Positions 1 through 6,247 of a DNA stretch of 9,438 nucleotides are shown piece after piece. Under the pieces are notes generated by a model. That model was not told the DNA's origin. It worked only from the letters and a program-made list of their open reading frames with translations, and did not search any database. Each line of letters opens with the position of its first letter. The first letter of the stretch is position 1. Position numbers and translations under genes: made by a program. The stretch comes from SIG710 sp045595425. GTDB taxonomy: Bacteria > Bacillota > Clostridia > Oscillospirales > CAG-272. The stretch is taken from contig JAZOAL010000036.1 of assembly GCA_045595425.1 (NCBI GenBank), positions 1-9,438 of the forward strand, in the 5' to 3' direction.

Positions 1-2
1 TC

Positions 3-959
3 CGACTTGCCGAGGCGGTGGAGACCTACCGCGCCGAGCTGGGCGTGATCGACCAGGATCTGCCCCCCTTCGTGATCGTTGAGAACGGCGCCCCCGTCGG
101 TACCATTGAGGACGGCGACAGCGTGATATTCTTCAACTTCAGAGGCGACCGTTCCATTGAGATATCCACTGCATTTGACGCAAAGGAATTTACCAAGTTT
201 GACAGAAAGCGTGTACCCGACGTTATGTATGCGGGTATGCTTGAATATGACGGCGACCTCCATATTCCTCACAAGTATCTTGTATCTCCTCCCGAGATCA
301 CAAACACAATGGGTGAATATCTTGTAAACACAGGCGTATCTCAGCTCGCTATCTCGGAAACTCAGAAGTACGGTCATGTGACCTATTTCTGGAACGGTAA
401 TAAGAGCGGTAAGTTCTCCGAGGAGCTTGAAACTTATATTGAGATCCCTTCCGATGTTGTGCCCTTTGAGCAGAGACCCTGGATGAAGTGCGCAGAGATC
501 ACAGATAAGCTCATCGAATGTCTTGAAAGCGGAAAATATAAGTATCTCCGCGTTAATTTCCCCAACGGCGATATGGTAGGTCATACCGGTAATCTTGAAG
601 CAACCATCTGCTCTATGGAGGCTCTTGACCTTCAGCTTGAGAGAATTCTTAAGGTCGTTGATAAGCTTCATGGTGCGGCTCTCATAACCGCTGACCATGG
701 TAATGCAGACGAGATGTATGAGATGGATAAGAAATCCGGTCAGCCTAAGGCAGGGAAGGACGGTTCCTTTAAGTCCAAGACCAGCCATACTCTCAATAGA
801 GTTCCTTGCATTATTTATGATAACTACAGCGCGGATAAATATACCGTTAAGGCAGATGAAGGAAAATTCGGTCTTTCGAGTGTTGCCGCAACAATGGTAA
901 ATATGCTCGGATATGATGCACCCTCAATGTGGGATGAATCTATTATTGAAATAAAGTAA
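3..959 (+). CDS. gpmI: 2,3-bisphosphoglycerate-independent phosphoglycerate mutase, 5'-truncated
   Basis: The protein interconverts 3- and 2-phosphoglycerate in glycolysis/gluconeogenesis, using two metal ions and a phosphoserine intermediate, in the cytoplasm. The reading frame is open to the left edge, so the N-terminal part (including the catalytic serine) lies outside the window. About 318 codons are visible, against the usual 510-550. The GTG at 18 is internal, not a start. Visible family motifs are FFNFRGDRS (near 130-155, substrate-binding arginines), SETQKYGHVTYFWNG (near 354-398, catalytic lysine region), GDMVGH with its Asp at 570 and His at 582, TADHGNAD with Asp at 693 and His at 696, and KTSHT with His at 786. 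Together these supply the expected metal ligands. The gene ends in TAA and is followed by a hairpin. The first ~120 bp are markedly GC-rich (about 67%) compared with about 45% just after, which is odd within one gene. Confidence 0.95.
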   Translation, partial: RLAEAVETYRAELGVIDQDLPPFVIVENGAPVGTIEDGDSVIFFNFRGDRSIEISTAFDAKEFTKFDRKRVPDVMYAGMLEYDGDLHIPHKYLVSPPEITNTMGEYLVNTGVSQLAISETQKYGHVTYFWNGNKSGKFSEELETYIEIPSDVVPFEQRPWMKCAEITDKLIECLESGKYKYLRVNFPNGDMVGHTGNLEATICSMEALDLQLERILKVVDKLHGAALITADHGNADEMYEMDKKSGQPKAGKDGSFKSKTSHTLNRVPCIIYDNYSADKYTVKADEGKFGLSSVAATMVNMLGYDAPSMWDESIIEIK

Positions 960-971
960 AATATCAGTGGC

Positions 972-991
972 TCATTCGCGTTTGCGAATGA
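972..991 (+). terminator. Hairpin after gpmI, possible weak terminator
   Basis: TCATTCGC (972-979) pairs perfectly with GCGAATGA (984-991) around a 4-nt loop, 12 bp after the gpmI stop. There is no continuous T tract behind it, only a T-rich stretch further on (1003-1020). It is therefore a plausible but weak or imprecise intrinsic terminator. Confidence 0.4.
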
Positions 992-1018
992 TACTCTTAC
1001 TATTATACACTTTTCTTC

Positions 1019-1048
1019 TTGACTTTTATCTGCTATGTGGGGTATAAT
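1019..1048 (+). promoter_or_regulatory. Sigma-A promoter of copA
   Basis: A -35 box TTGACT (1019-1024) and a perfect -10 box TATAAT (1043-1048) are separated by 18 bp. Transcription would begin near 1055, giving a short leader of about 25 nt before the copA start. A GGGGTATA run (1039-1046) overlaps the -10 box. It resembles half of a CsoR-type copper operator, but no matching inverted half is visible. Confidence 0.75.
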
Positions 1049-1079
1049 AATTAGGATAGATTTCCGTTTGGAGGTATTG

Positions 1080-3575
1080 ATGATACAGTTTAATGTAACG
1101 GGAATGAGCTGTGCGGCTTGCAGTGCCAGAGTTGAAAAGTCGGTCACTGCCCTTGAGGGGGTAGAGAGCTGTGCTGTAAGTCTCCTGACAAACTCAATGG
1201 GAGTTAGCGGCACGGCTTCTCCCGAGGATATAATAAAAGCGGTGGAAAAGGCAGGCTACGGTGCTTCGCTTAAAGGGGAGAAAAAGACCGAGAGTGCTTC
1301 GGCTTCACCGCTGGAGGATAAGGAAACCCCCAAGCTTATACGCAGACTTATAAGCTCTGTTATTCTGCTTATTGTGCTTATGTATTTTTCCATGGGACAT
1401 GCCATGTGGGGCTTTCCTTTGCCAAAGTATTTTTCCGAAAATGCTATGGCGCAGGGGATTTTTCAGCTCCTTTTGACTATAGCCGTAATGGTGATGAATC
1501 AGAGATTCTTTATCAGCGGATTTACAGCTCTCGCAAGGCGCGCACCCAATATGGATACTCTTGTTGCGCTCGGTTCTTCGGCGGCATTTGTATATAGCGC
1601 ATATCAGCTTTTCCCGATGAGCGTCAAAATGCTTGAGGGAGATGCCGCGGGGGCTCTTCATATGGTGCACGGGCTCTATTTTGAGTCGGCGGCGATGATC
1701 CTGACTCTTATAACTGTGGGTAAAATGCTTGAAGCACGTTCAAAGGGAAAGACCACAGCGGCTCTTGAAAGCCTTATTAGACTTGCGCCGAAAACGGCGA
1801 AGGTCATTCGTGGAGGAGAAGAGATCGAAATTTCTGCAGAGCAGGTGATGATAGGCGATATTTTTGCTGTTTATCCCGGCGATGCCATTCCTGTTGACGG
1901 AGTTGTTATAGATGGCGTCAGCGCGGTGAACGAAGCGGCGCTTACAGGCGAAAGCATACCTGTTGATAAGACCGAGGGAAGTACCGTTTCAAGCGGAACG
2001 GTAAATAATTCGGGATATCTCAAATGCAGAGCCACAAGGGTTGGTGAGGACACAACTCTATCTCAGATAATAAAGACCGTCAGTGACGCGGCGGCAACGA
2101 AGGCTCCTATCGCAAAGGTTGCGGACAAGGTTTCGGGCATATTTGTTCCGGCGGTCATTATAATTGCCGTTATTACTGCGGCGGTTTGGCTTATCATCGG
2201 CAAAGATTTCGGCTTTGCGCTGGCAAGAGCGATATCCGTACTTGTTATAAGCTGTCCCTGCGCTCTCGGACTTGCAACGCCTGTTGCCATAATGGTTGGA
2301 AGCGGAGTTGGCGCGAGAAACGGTATTCTTTTTAAGACTGCCGTTTCTCTTGAAGAGACGGGCAGAGCGCGAATTGCCATTCTTGATAAAACAGGAACTG
2401 TAACCAGCGGTAAGCCCGCTGTTACCGATATTATTCCATCGGATGGGCTTGATGAAAACGATCTTCTTTCTCTTGCAGCTTCTCTTGAGGCAAGAAGCGA
2501 GCATCCGCTCGGCAATGCGGTTGTGGAGAAGGCGAAGGAAAATGGAATTCCGGCAGAGGAAGTCACCGATTTTATGACCGTTACCGGAAGCGGACTTTAT
2601 GCCCGCCTTGATGGAGATGAGATCTGTGGCGGTAATCTGAAATATATCTTGGAAAAGGCTGAGATCTCGCCTGAAATGCGCAAAAAAGCGGACGAGCTTT
2701 CCGTGCAGGGGAAAACGCCTATGTTCTTCACACGCTCGGGTAAACTCGCAGGTATAATAGCAGTTGCCGATACGGTCAGAGAGGACAGTGCCGAAGCTAT
2801 AAGCGAGCTTAAAGCAATGGGAATACATGTTGTTATGCTGACGGGCGATAATGAACGCACTGCCGGGGCTGTTGGCAGGACGGCGGGCGTTGATGAAGTT
2901 ATTGCAGGGGTTCTGCCGGGCGGAAAGGAAGAGGTTGTACGCAGATATTCGGGGCAGGGCAAGGTGGTCATGGTAGGAGACGGAATAAACGATGCGCCGG
3001 CGCTTACAAGAGCAGATGTAGGTATTGCTGTTGGTGCGGGAACGGATGTTGCAATTGATGCGGCTGATGTGGTTCTTATTAAGAGCAGACTGCGCGATCT
3101 TCCTGCGGCATTGCGCCTCAGCCGTGCAACGCTCAGGAATATTCATCAGAATCTGTTCTGGGCATTTATCTATAACGCTGTTGGAATACCGCTTGCGGCA
3201 GGTCTGTTTATTCCGTTCGGAATTGAGCTTGATCCAATGTTCGGTGCGGCGGCAATGAGCCTTTCCAGCTTCTGTGTTGTTACCAACGCTTTGCGATTGA
3301 ATCTGTTTAAAATATACGATGAGAAAAAATTCCGCGCGAAGCAAAGAAATATAGTTTTGGAGGATAATAAGATTATGGAAAAGACATTTAATGTTGAAGG
3401 GATGATGTGCCCCCATTGCGAGGCTCATGTAAAAAAGGCTCTTGAAGCTCTGGACGGAGTTGAGAGCGCAGTTGCAAACCATGAGAAAAAGACGGTTGTG
3501 GTTACTCTCAGAAGTGATGTTTCGGATGAAGCTCTTAAAAAGGCAATTGAAGCAGAGGGGTATAAGGTTATTTAA
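1080..3575 (+). CDS. copA: Copper-exporting P1B-type ATPase with N- and C-terminal metal-binding domains
   Basis: A membrane Cu(+) exporter of 831 residues. An in-frame ATG at 1035 is rejected because the -10 box (1043-1048) would lie inside the coding region; ATG 1080 follows GGAGGT (1070-1075). Domain order: an N-terminal HMA domain with GMSCAAC (Cys11, Cys14); four membrane segments; the actuator loop with TGES (289-292); the CPC copper site in the membrane (392-394); the phosphorylated Asp436 in DKTGT; a nucleotide-binding domain with SEHPLG; GDGINDAP from residue 633; then YN (698-699) and MSLSS (726-730) in the last two membrane segments. CPC plus YN plus MxxSS is the P1B-1 Cu(+) signature. 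Unusually, about 35 residues after the last membrane segment a second HMA domain follows (residues 766-831, MCPHC, Cys777 and Cys780). It resembles a CopZ chaperone fused to the C-terminus. Copper regulation is likely, but no regulator gene is nearby. Confidence 0.96.
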   Translation: MIQFNVTGMSCAACSARVEKSVTALEGVESCAVSLLTNSMGVSGTASPEDIIKAVEKAGYGASLKGEKKTESASASPLEDKETPKLIRRLISSVILLIVLMYFSMGHAMWGFPLPKYFSENAMAQGIFQLLLTIAVMVMNQRFFISGFTALARRAPNMDTLVALGSSAAFVYSAYQLFPMSVKMLEGDAAGALHMVHGLYFESAAMILTLITVGKMLEARSKGKTTAALESLIRLAPKTAKVIRGGEEIEISAEQVMIGDIFAVYPGDAIPVDGVVIDGVSAVNEAALTGESIPVDKTEGSTVSSGTVNNSGYLKCRATRVGEDTTLSQIIKTVSDAAATKAPIAKVADKVSGIFVPAVIIIAVITAAVWLIIGKDFGFALARAISVLVISCPCALGLATPVAIMVGSGVGARNGILFKTAVSLEETGRARIAILDKTGTVTSGKPAVTDIIPSDGLDENDLLSLAASLEARSEHPLGNAVVEKAKENGIPAEEVTDFMTVTGSGLYARLDGDEICGGNLKYILEKAEISPEMRKKADELSVQGKTPMFFTRSGKLAGIIAVADTVREDSAEAISELKAMGIHVVMLTGDNERTAGAVGRTAGVDEVIAGVLPGGKEEVVRRYSGQGKVVMVGDGINDAPALTRADVGIAVGAGTDVAIDAADVVLIKSRLRDLPAALRLSRATLRNIHQNLFWAFIYNAVGIPLAAGLFIPFGIELDPMFGAAAMSLSSFCVVTNALRLNLFKIYDEKKFRAKQRNIVLEDNKIMEKTFNVEGMMCPHCEAHVKKALEALDGVESAVANHEKKTVVVTLRSDVSDEALKKAIEAEGYKVI
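3375..3575 (+). other. CopZ-like C-terminal domain with possible internal translation start
   Basis: Within copA and in the same frame, ATG 3375 begins a 66-residue HMA domain (MEKTFNVEGMMCPHC...). This is close to the ~68-residue length of free CopZ copper chaperones. It is preceded by TTGGAGGA (3357-3364), which contains a complete Shine-Dalgarno core about 11 nt from the ATG. The codons between the last membrane segment and this ATG encode a polar linker whose DNA looks like an ordinary intergenic ribosome-binding region. I see two possibilities: an ancestral copA-copZ pair fused by loss of the copA stop codon, or one gene now producing both a long CopA and a free chaperone. The sequence shows the start and the SD; actual internal initiation is inference. 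Confidence 0.4.
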
Positions 3576-3579
3576 AATC

Positions 3580-3613
3580 AAGCGGTCTCGCCCAAAAAGA
3601 CGAGACCGCTTTT
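3580..3613 (+). terminator. Intrinsic terminator of copA
   Basis: AAGCGGTCTCG (3580-3590) pairs perfectly over 11 bp with CGAGACCGCTT (3601-3611) around a 10-nt loop and runs into TTTT (3610-3613). It starts 5 bp after the copA stop, which is the typical position. On the minus strand the loop's reverse complement and the flanking A run offer no long T tract, so it acts mainly for copA. Confidence 0.85.
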
Positions 3614-3640
3614 GATATCACTTTTTATGAGTCGAACAAT

Positions 3641-3914
3641 ATTTGTCGTTGGGACGAAGGCATCCTCATCCGTCTCGGTGCGATACGCTTCCGAGCCACC
3701 TTCCCCCCTTGGGGAAGGCTAAAATACAAGCCGTTTATCCTCAAAAGACATATAATTTGCAGAATTTCATGTAGAAAAAGTAAGAATCGGTGCAGATCTC
3801 AGCCTTCCCCAAGGGGGGAAGGTGGCTTGGCGGAATATCTTCATTTAGATTTAGTACTTAATTCGCCGAGACGGATGAGGATGCCCCGGACAGTAAGTTT
3901 ATTCCCCGACAAAT
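3641..3914. repeat. MITE-like palindromic intergenic element
   Basis: A ~274 bp non-coding element bounded by ATTTGTCG (3641-3648) and its reverse complement CGACAAAT (3907-3914). Inside, a 20-bp sequence (3659-3678) recurs perfectly inverted at 3866-3885. A 27-bp sequence (3694-3720) recurs perfectly inverted at 3801-3827. The inner block is itself a hairpin: CCTTCCCC (3699-3706) with GGGGAAGG (3711-3718). The centre (3721-3800) is AT-rich and non-repetitive. The spacing between inner and outer blocks differs in the two arms (15 versus 38 bp), so each arm looks like a separate copy of one repeat unit placed head to head. No transposase is present and no clear target duplication is visible. 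It sits between the convergent copA and DeoR-type genes and could also fold in RNA and stop transcription in both directions. Confidence 0.8.
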
Positions 3915-3953
3915 TATTTTTTATAGGCTTCTTTTATCGAATGTTTTTTGATT

Positions 3954-4700
3954 TTATACAGTAATAAATTCAGTGCTTTTATATTTTTCTTTCGTCTCTT
4001 CCGGGAAATCGAAGTCGCTGATGACGGTGGATATATCGCCGATGGTGCACCATGTGCGTATTCCCAGAGGCTTTTCATATTTGGCGTGGTCAACAAGATA
4101 ATATGATTTTTTCGAGTTTTCTGTCATTGCCTTACGGAGCAGGGCATATGCCTCTCCACCGAATATCCTGCCGTCAGCCGTTACCCCGCCGGAGGTGAAA
4201 AAGTGTTTGTCTGCTCTATATTTGGATGCCATTTCGATCGTATCCATACTGCAAAGCATACTTGGCGCTTCGTTCACTGCTCCGCCGAGACAGATACAGC
4301 GGATCCCGTATTCGCTGAGGTATGCTATCAGTGCCATATTGTTGCTGATAACGGTGATGTCCTTCTTGTCGGTTATGTACTGCGCTATGTATTGCGTGGT
4401 GGTTGTTGCGTCGATGAATACCGTGTCGCCGTCCTCAATGAGCTCTGCCGCCATTTTACCGAGCTTGTTTTTTGCGGCTCTCATCTTGTGATGCCTGAAG
4501 CGGAGTGGAACGCCTTTGTTGTCTGCCAGTTCTGCACCGCCGTAATGACGTGTTATCAGCTTTTGCTCGGCAAGGAGATTCAGATCTCGGTTGATGGTTG
4601 CGGTGCTGTAATGCAGCTCGTCTGTCAAAAACTGAACTGTAACATACTTATATCTTGTGATAATTTTGAGAATTTTGTCAAGCCTTTCGTTTTGATACAT
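3954..4700 (-). CDS. DeoR-family transcriptional repressor
   Basis: A 248-residue DNA-binding regulator, the normal length for the DeoR family. The N-terminal helix-turn-helix spans about residues 6-56 (RLDKILKIITRYKYVTVQFL...ATINRDLNLLAEQKLITRHYGGA), matching the family pattern with its RDL recognition helix and terminal GGA. The rest is the DeoRC effector domain, which in this family usually binds a phosphorylated sugar or similar metabolite; DATTTT (97-102) occupies the usual anion-binding position, and ISNN, CLGG and VDHAKY follow in order. Start choice: ATG at 4700 is preceded by AGGAG about 9 nt upstream. An in-frame ATG at 4760 has no ribosome binding site and lies next to the predicted transcription start. 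The gene is divergent from a MATE transporter with overlapping promoters, so it probably controls that transporter and itself. The effector cannot be told from sequence. Confidence 0.9.
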   Translation of the reverse strand: MYQNERLDKILKIITRYKYVTVQFLTDELHYSTATINRDLNLLAEQKLITRHYGGAELADNKGVPLRFRHHKMRAAKNKLGKMAAELIEDGDTVFIDATTTTQYIAQYITDKKDITVISNNMALIAYLSEYGIRCICLGGAVNEAPSMLCSMDTIEMASKYRADKHFFTSGGVTADGRIFGGEAYALLRKAMTENSKKSYYLVDHAKYEKPLGIRTWCTIGDISTVISDFDFPEETKEKYKSTEFITV

Positions 4701-4705
4701 CAAAA
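4690..4705. promoter_or_regulatory. Perfect 16-bp palindrome at the regulator start codon
   Basis: TTTTGAT (4690-4696) and ATCAAAA (4699-4705) form a perfect inverted repeat with a 2-bp centre, lying across the regulator's ATG (4698-4700). It could be an autoregulatory operator, or it could be chance within coding sequence. It differs from the 20-bp direct repeats upstream, which argues against both being sites for the same protein. Confidence 0.3.
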
Positions 4706-4720
4706 TCCGCTCCTTTTGGA

Positions 4721-4780
4721 TGATAATTTTTGAGAAATGGACTATTTTCCTGACCTGCATTGATATTTTTTGAGAATTTG
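4721..4780. repeat. Pair of 20-bp direct repeats, candidate operator
   Basis: The 20 bp at 4721-4740 and at 4761-4780 match at 17 of 20 positions (core TTTTTGAGAA) and begin exactly 40 bp apart, close to four helical turns. The second copy sits between the -35 and -10 boxes of the MATE promoter and covers the predicted start of the regulator transcript. The first lies in the regulator's leader, just upstream of its ribosome binding site. The placement suits binding sites for the adjacent DeoR-type repressor. That the repressor binds here is inference. Confidence 0.5.
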
Positions 4781-4787
4781 ATATAAT
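4760..4787 (+). promoter_or_regulatory. Promoter of the MATE transporter gene
   Basis: TTGATA (4760-4765) and TATAAT (4782-4787) with a 16-bp spacer point rightward. The transcript would start near 4794, leaving a leader of about 30 nt that contains GAGG (4816-4819) 6 nt before the ATG. The -10 box shares bases 4786-4787 with the -10 box of the opposing promoter. Confidence 0.65.
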
Positions 4788-4813
4788 TATACCATAAAAT
4801 ACTTATTTGTCAA
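4786..4813 (-). promoter_or_regulatory. Promoter of the DeoR-family regulator gene
   Basis: Read on the minus strand: a perfect TTGACA (complement of 4808-4813), a 16-bp spacer ending in TGG (an extended -10 TGn), and a perfect TATAAT (complement of 4786-4791). It predicts a transcript start near 4779 and a leader of about 80 nt. By consensus it is stronger than the promoter facing the transporter. Confidence 0.75.
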
Positions 4814-4825
4814 TAGAGGTGCCCC

Positions 4826-6157
4826 ATGAAAGATCTGACGAGAGGAAATACTGTTAAAACATTTGTTACCTTTGCCATACCCTTAGTGCTTTCGGGTATT
4901 TTGGCACAGGCATATAATACTATTGACACAGTTATTGCAGGAAAGATCCTGGGGGAGGATGGCCTTGCCGCCATCGGTGCAACCGCGGATTTTATTACCA
5001 TGGTTTCATCTATCTTCTGGGGCTACAGCGTAGGCTTTTCGGTCTATATAGCACAGCTTTTCGGAGCAGGCGATTTTAGGAAAATAAAAAATGCGATCGT
5101 ATCGACTGTGATGATTCTTGCCTCCTTTGCCGCAGTGCTTGCCGCTCTTTTCGTTGGATTCCATGATGTGATTTTTTCGCTTCTGAAGGTTGACAAAAGC
5201 ATTTATAATGATACCTTTGCATATTTTTCTGTTTATGTTATCGGTCTGTTTTTTATAACCTCAAATGTTTTCGGTATGCATTTGATGAATGCTTTCGGAG
5301 AAAGTACTTTTCCTTTTATCGTATCTATAATTTCCGCGGTTCTTAATGTTTCGGGAAATCTGATCTTTGTGGCATTGCTCGGGATGGGTACAGCGGGACT
5401 TGCACTGGCTTCGGTACTTGCCGCCCTTGCGGTTGATATCGCATATGTTATAAGGATCAGGGCTATCTTCCTTAAGATGGGACTTGGCGGCGAGCGATTT
5501 AAATTCGGTTTTTCGCATATTTCAGCTTCCCTTGCCTTTGCACTGCCGAATATGACGCAGCAGATGACAATGTATCTTGCAGGTACTTTTATTTCACCTG
5601 TCATTAACGGTCTCGGGAAAGCGGCAACAGCGGGATATTCAGTCTCCGGCAGAATTTATAATACCTGTGCAGCGCTTTATCAAAATTCTACGAGGGTTCT
5701 TGCGAATTACAGTGCGCAGTGTGTTGGTGCCGGCAAGACAGGGGAGATCAAAAAAGGTGTTAAGATCGCGGTTATTCAAGGCGCTTGCTTTGTTGCTCCT
5801 GTGCTGATGCTTCTAGTTATTTTCCCGGAATTTTTCTCTTCGCTCTTTTTTGAAAAGGGAGCTGAAAGCATGGCAATGGATTATGCGGTTATGTTCACAA
5901 GATATTTTCTGCCCTTCTGCTTCTTCCAGATGCTCTGTAATATATTCCATGCGCTTTTCCGAGGGGTTAAGGCTACAAAGCATTTGTTGGCTTCCACCGT
6001 TATCGGCGCGGCTTCAAGAGTTATAGCAACACTGATCTTTGCGAACTTCCTCGGAATGAAGGGCGTTTATATTGGCTGGGTGCTTTCCTGGATAATTGAA
6101 ACGGCATATTCGGCAATGATCTTTAAATTCGGAAACTGGCTTCCGAAGAAAATTTAA
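4826..6157 (+). CDS. MATE-family efflux transporter
   Basis: A 443-residue integral membrane protein with about twelve hydrophobic segments arranged as two homologous halves, typical of multidrug and toxin extrusion antiporters driven by H+ or Na+. Family-like motifs appear once per half: AQLFGAGD (76-83) and AQCVGAGKTGEIKKG (297-311). LNVSGNLIFVALLGMGTAGLALA (173-195) is the usual segment-5/6 region, and ALFRGVKATK (376-385) matches the common RG..TK loop. ATG 4826 follows AGAGGTG with a good spacing, and the stop is followed by AT-rich DNA without a convincing terminator. The substrate cannot be predicted; MATE proteins export cationic drugs, flavonoids, peptides or metabolites. Divergent control with a DeoR-type repressor suggests export of a metabolite or signal linked to that repressor's ligand, which is inference. 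Confidence 0.93.
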   Translation: MKDLTRGNTVKTFVTFAIPLVLSGILAQAYNTIDTVIAGKILGEDGLAAIGATADFITMVSSIFWGYSVGFSVYIAQLFGAGDFRKIKNAIVSTVMILASFAAVLAALFVGFHDVIFSLLKVDKSIYNDTFAYFSVYVIGLFFITSNVFGMHLMNAFGESTFPFIVSIISAVLNVSGNLIFVALLGMGTAGLALASVLAALAVDIAYVIRIRAIFLKMGLGGERFKFGFSHISASLAFALPNMTQQMTMYLAGTFISPVINGLGKAATAGYSVSGRIYNTCAALYQNSTRVLANYSAQCVGAGKTGEIKKGVKIAVIQGACFVAPVLMLLVIFPEFFSSLFFEKGAESMAMDYAVMFTRYFLPFCFFQMLCNIFHALFRGVKATKHLLASTVIGAASRVIATLIFANFLGMKGVYIGWVLSWIIETAYSAMIFKFGNWLPKKI

Positions 6158-6176
6158 AATAATTTTAAAAAAACTC

Positions 6177-6205
6177 TTGACAAAATGCTTTACATGGTTT
6201 ATAAT
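6177..6205 (+). promoter_or_regulatory. Consensus promoter of the ylxM-ffh operon
   Basis: TTGACA (6177-6182) and TATAAT (6200-6205) with the ideal 17-bp spacer: a perfect sigma-A promoter, fitting an essential operon. Transcription would start near 6212, leaving a short leader before ylxM. The promoter is embedded in a long inverted repeat. Confidence 0.88.
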
Positions 6206-6227
6206 ATGTAAAGCATTTTGCTTTACA
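6181..6227. promoter_or_regulatory. Operator-like inverted repeats over the ylxM promoter
   Basis: The 15 bp at 6181-6195 recur perfectly inverted at 6206-6220 around a 10-bp centre containing the -10 box. The core 9-mer TGCTTTACA occurs three times: forward at 6186-6194, inverted at 6207-6215 and forward again at 6219-6227. The last two form a compact 9-3-9 palindrome at the predicted transcription start. A bound protein would block RNA polymerase directly. The binding protein is unknown; the first gene product, YlxM, has a helix-turn-helix and is one candidate. Confidence 0.6.
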
Positions 6228-6247
6228 CCGAAAAACGGGGTTATGAA

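Noticed and set aside
1039..1046. GGGGTATA overlapping the copA -10 box as a CsoR operator
   Set aside because: Only one half of the expected inverted repeat is present, and eight bases next to a -10 box can occur by chance.
1281..1321. Possible -1 frameshift after the first HMA domain of copA (GAAAAAG, -1 stop at 1319-1321), giving an 80-residue chaperone as in E. coli copA
   Set aside because: The run is not a canonical slippery heptamer and I see no strong pseudoknot or stem just behind it. The internal CopZ-like start at 3375 is the better candidate.
2058..3581. Long open frame (507 codons) antisense to copA
   Set aside because: It is a shadow of copA's codon pattern: the translation is rich in Arg, Cys, Asn and Ser, with no family motif, and lies wholly opposite a certain gene.
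4195..4733. Two open frames antisense to the DeoR-type regulator
   Set aside because: They have no ribosome binding site and their protein sequence is low in recognisable features; they mirror a clear gene on the minus strand.
6128..6147. TTCGGAA/TTCCGAA hairpin at the 3' end of the MATE gene as a terminator
   Set aside because: It lies inside the coding sequence and is followed by an A-rich stretch, not a T tract.
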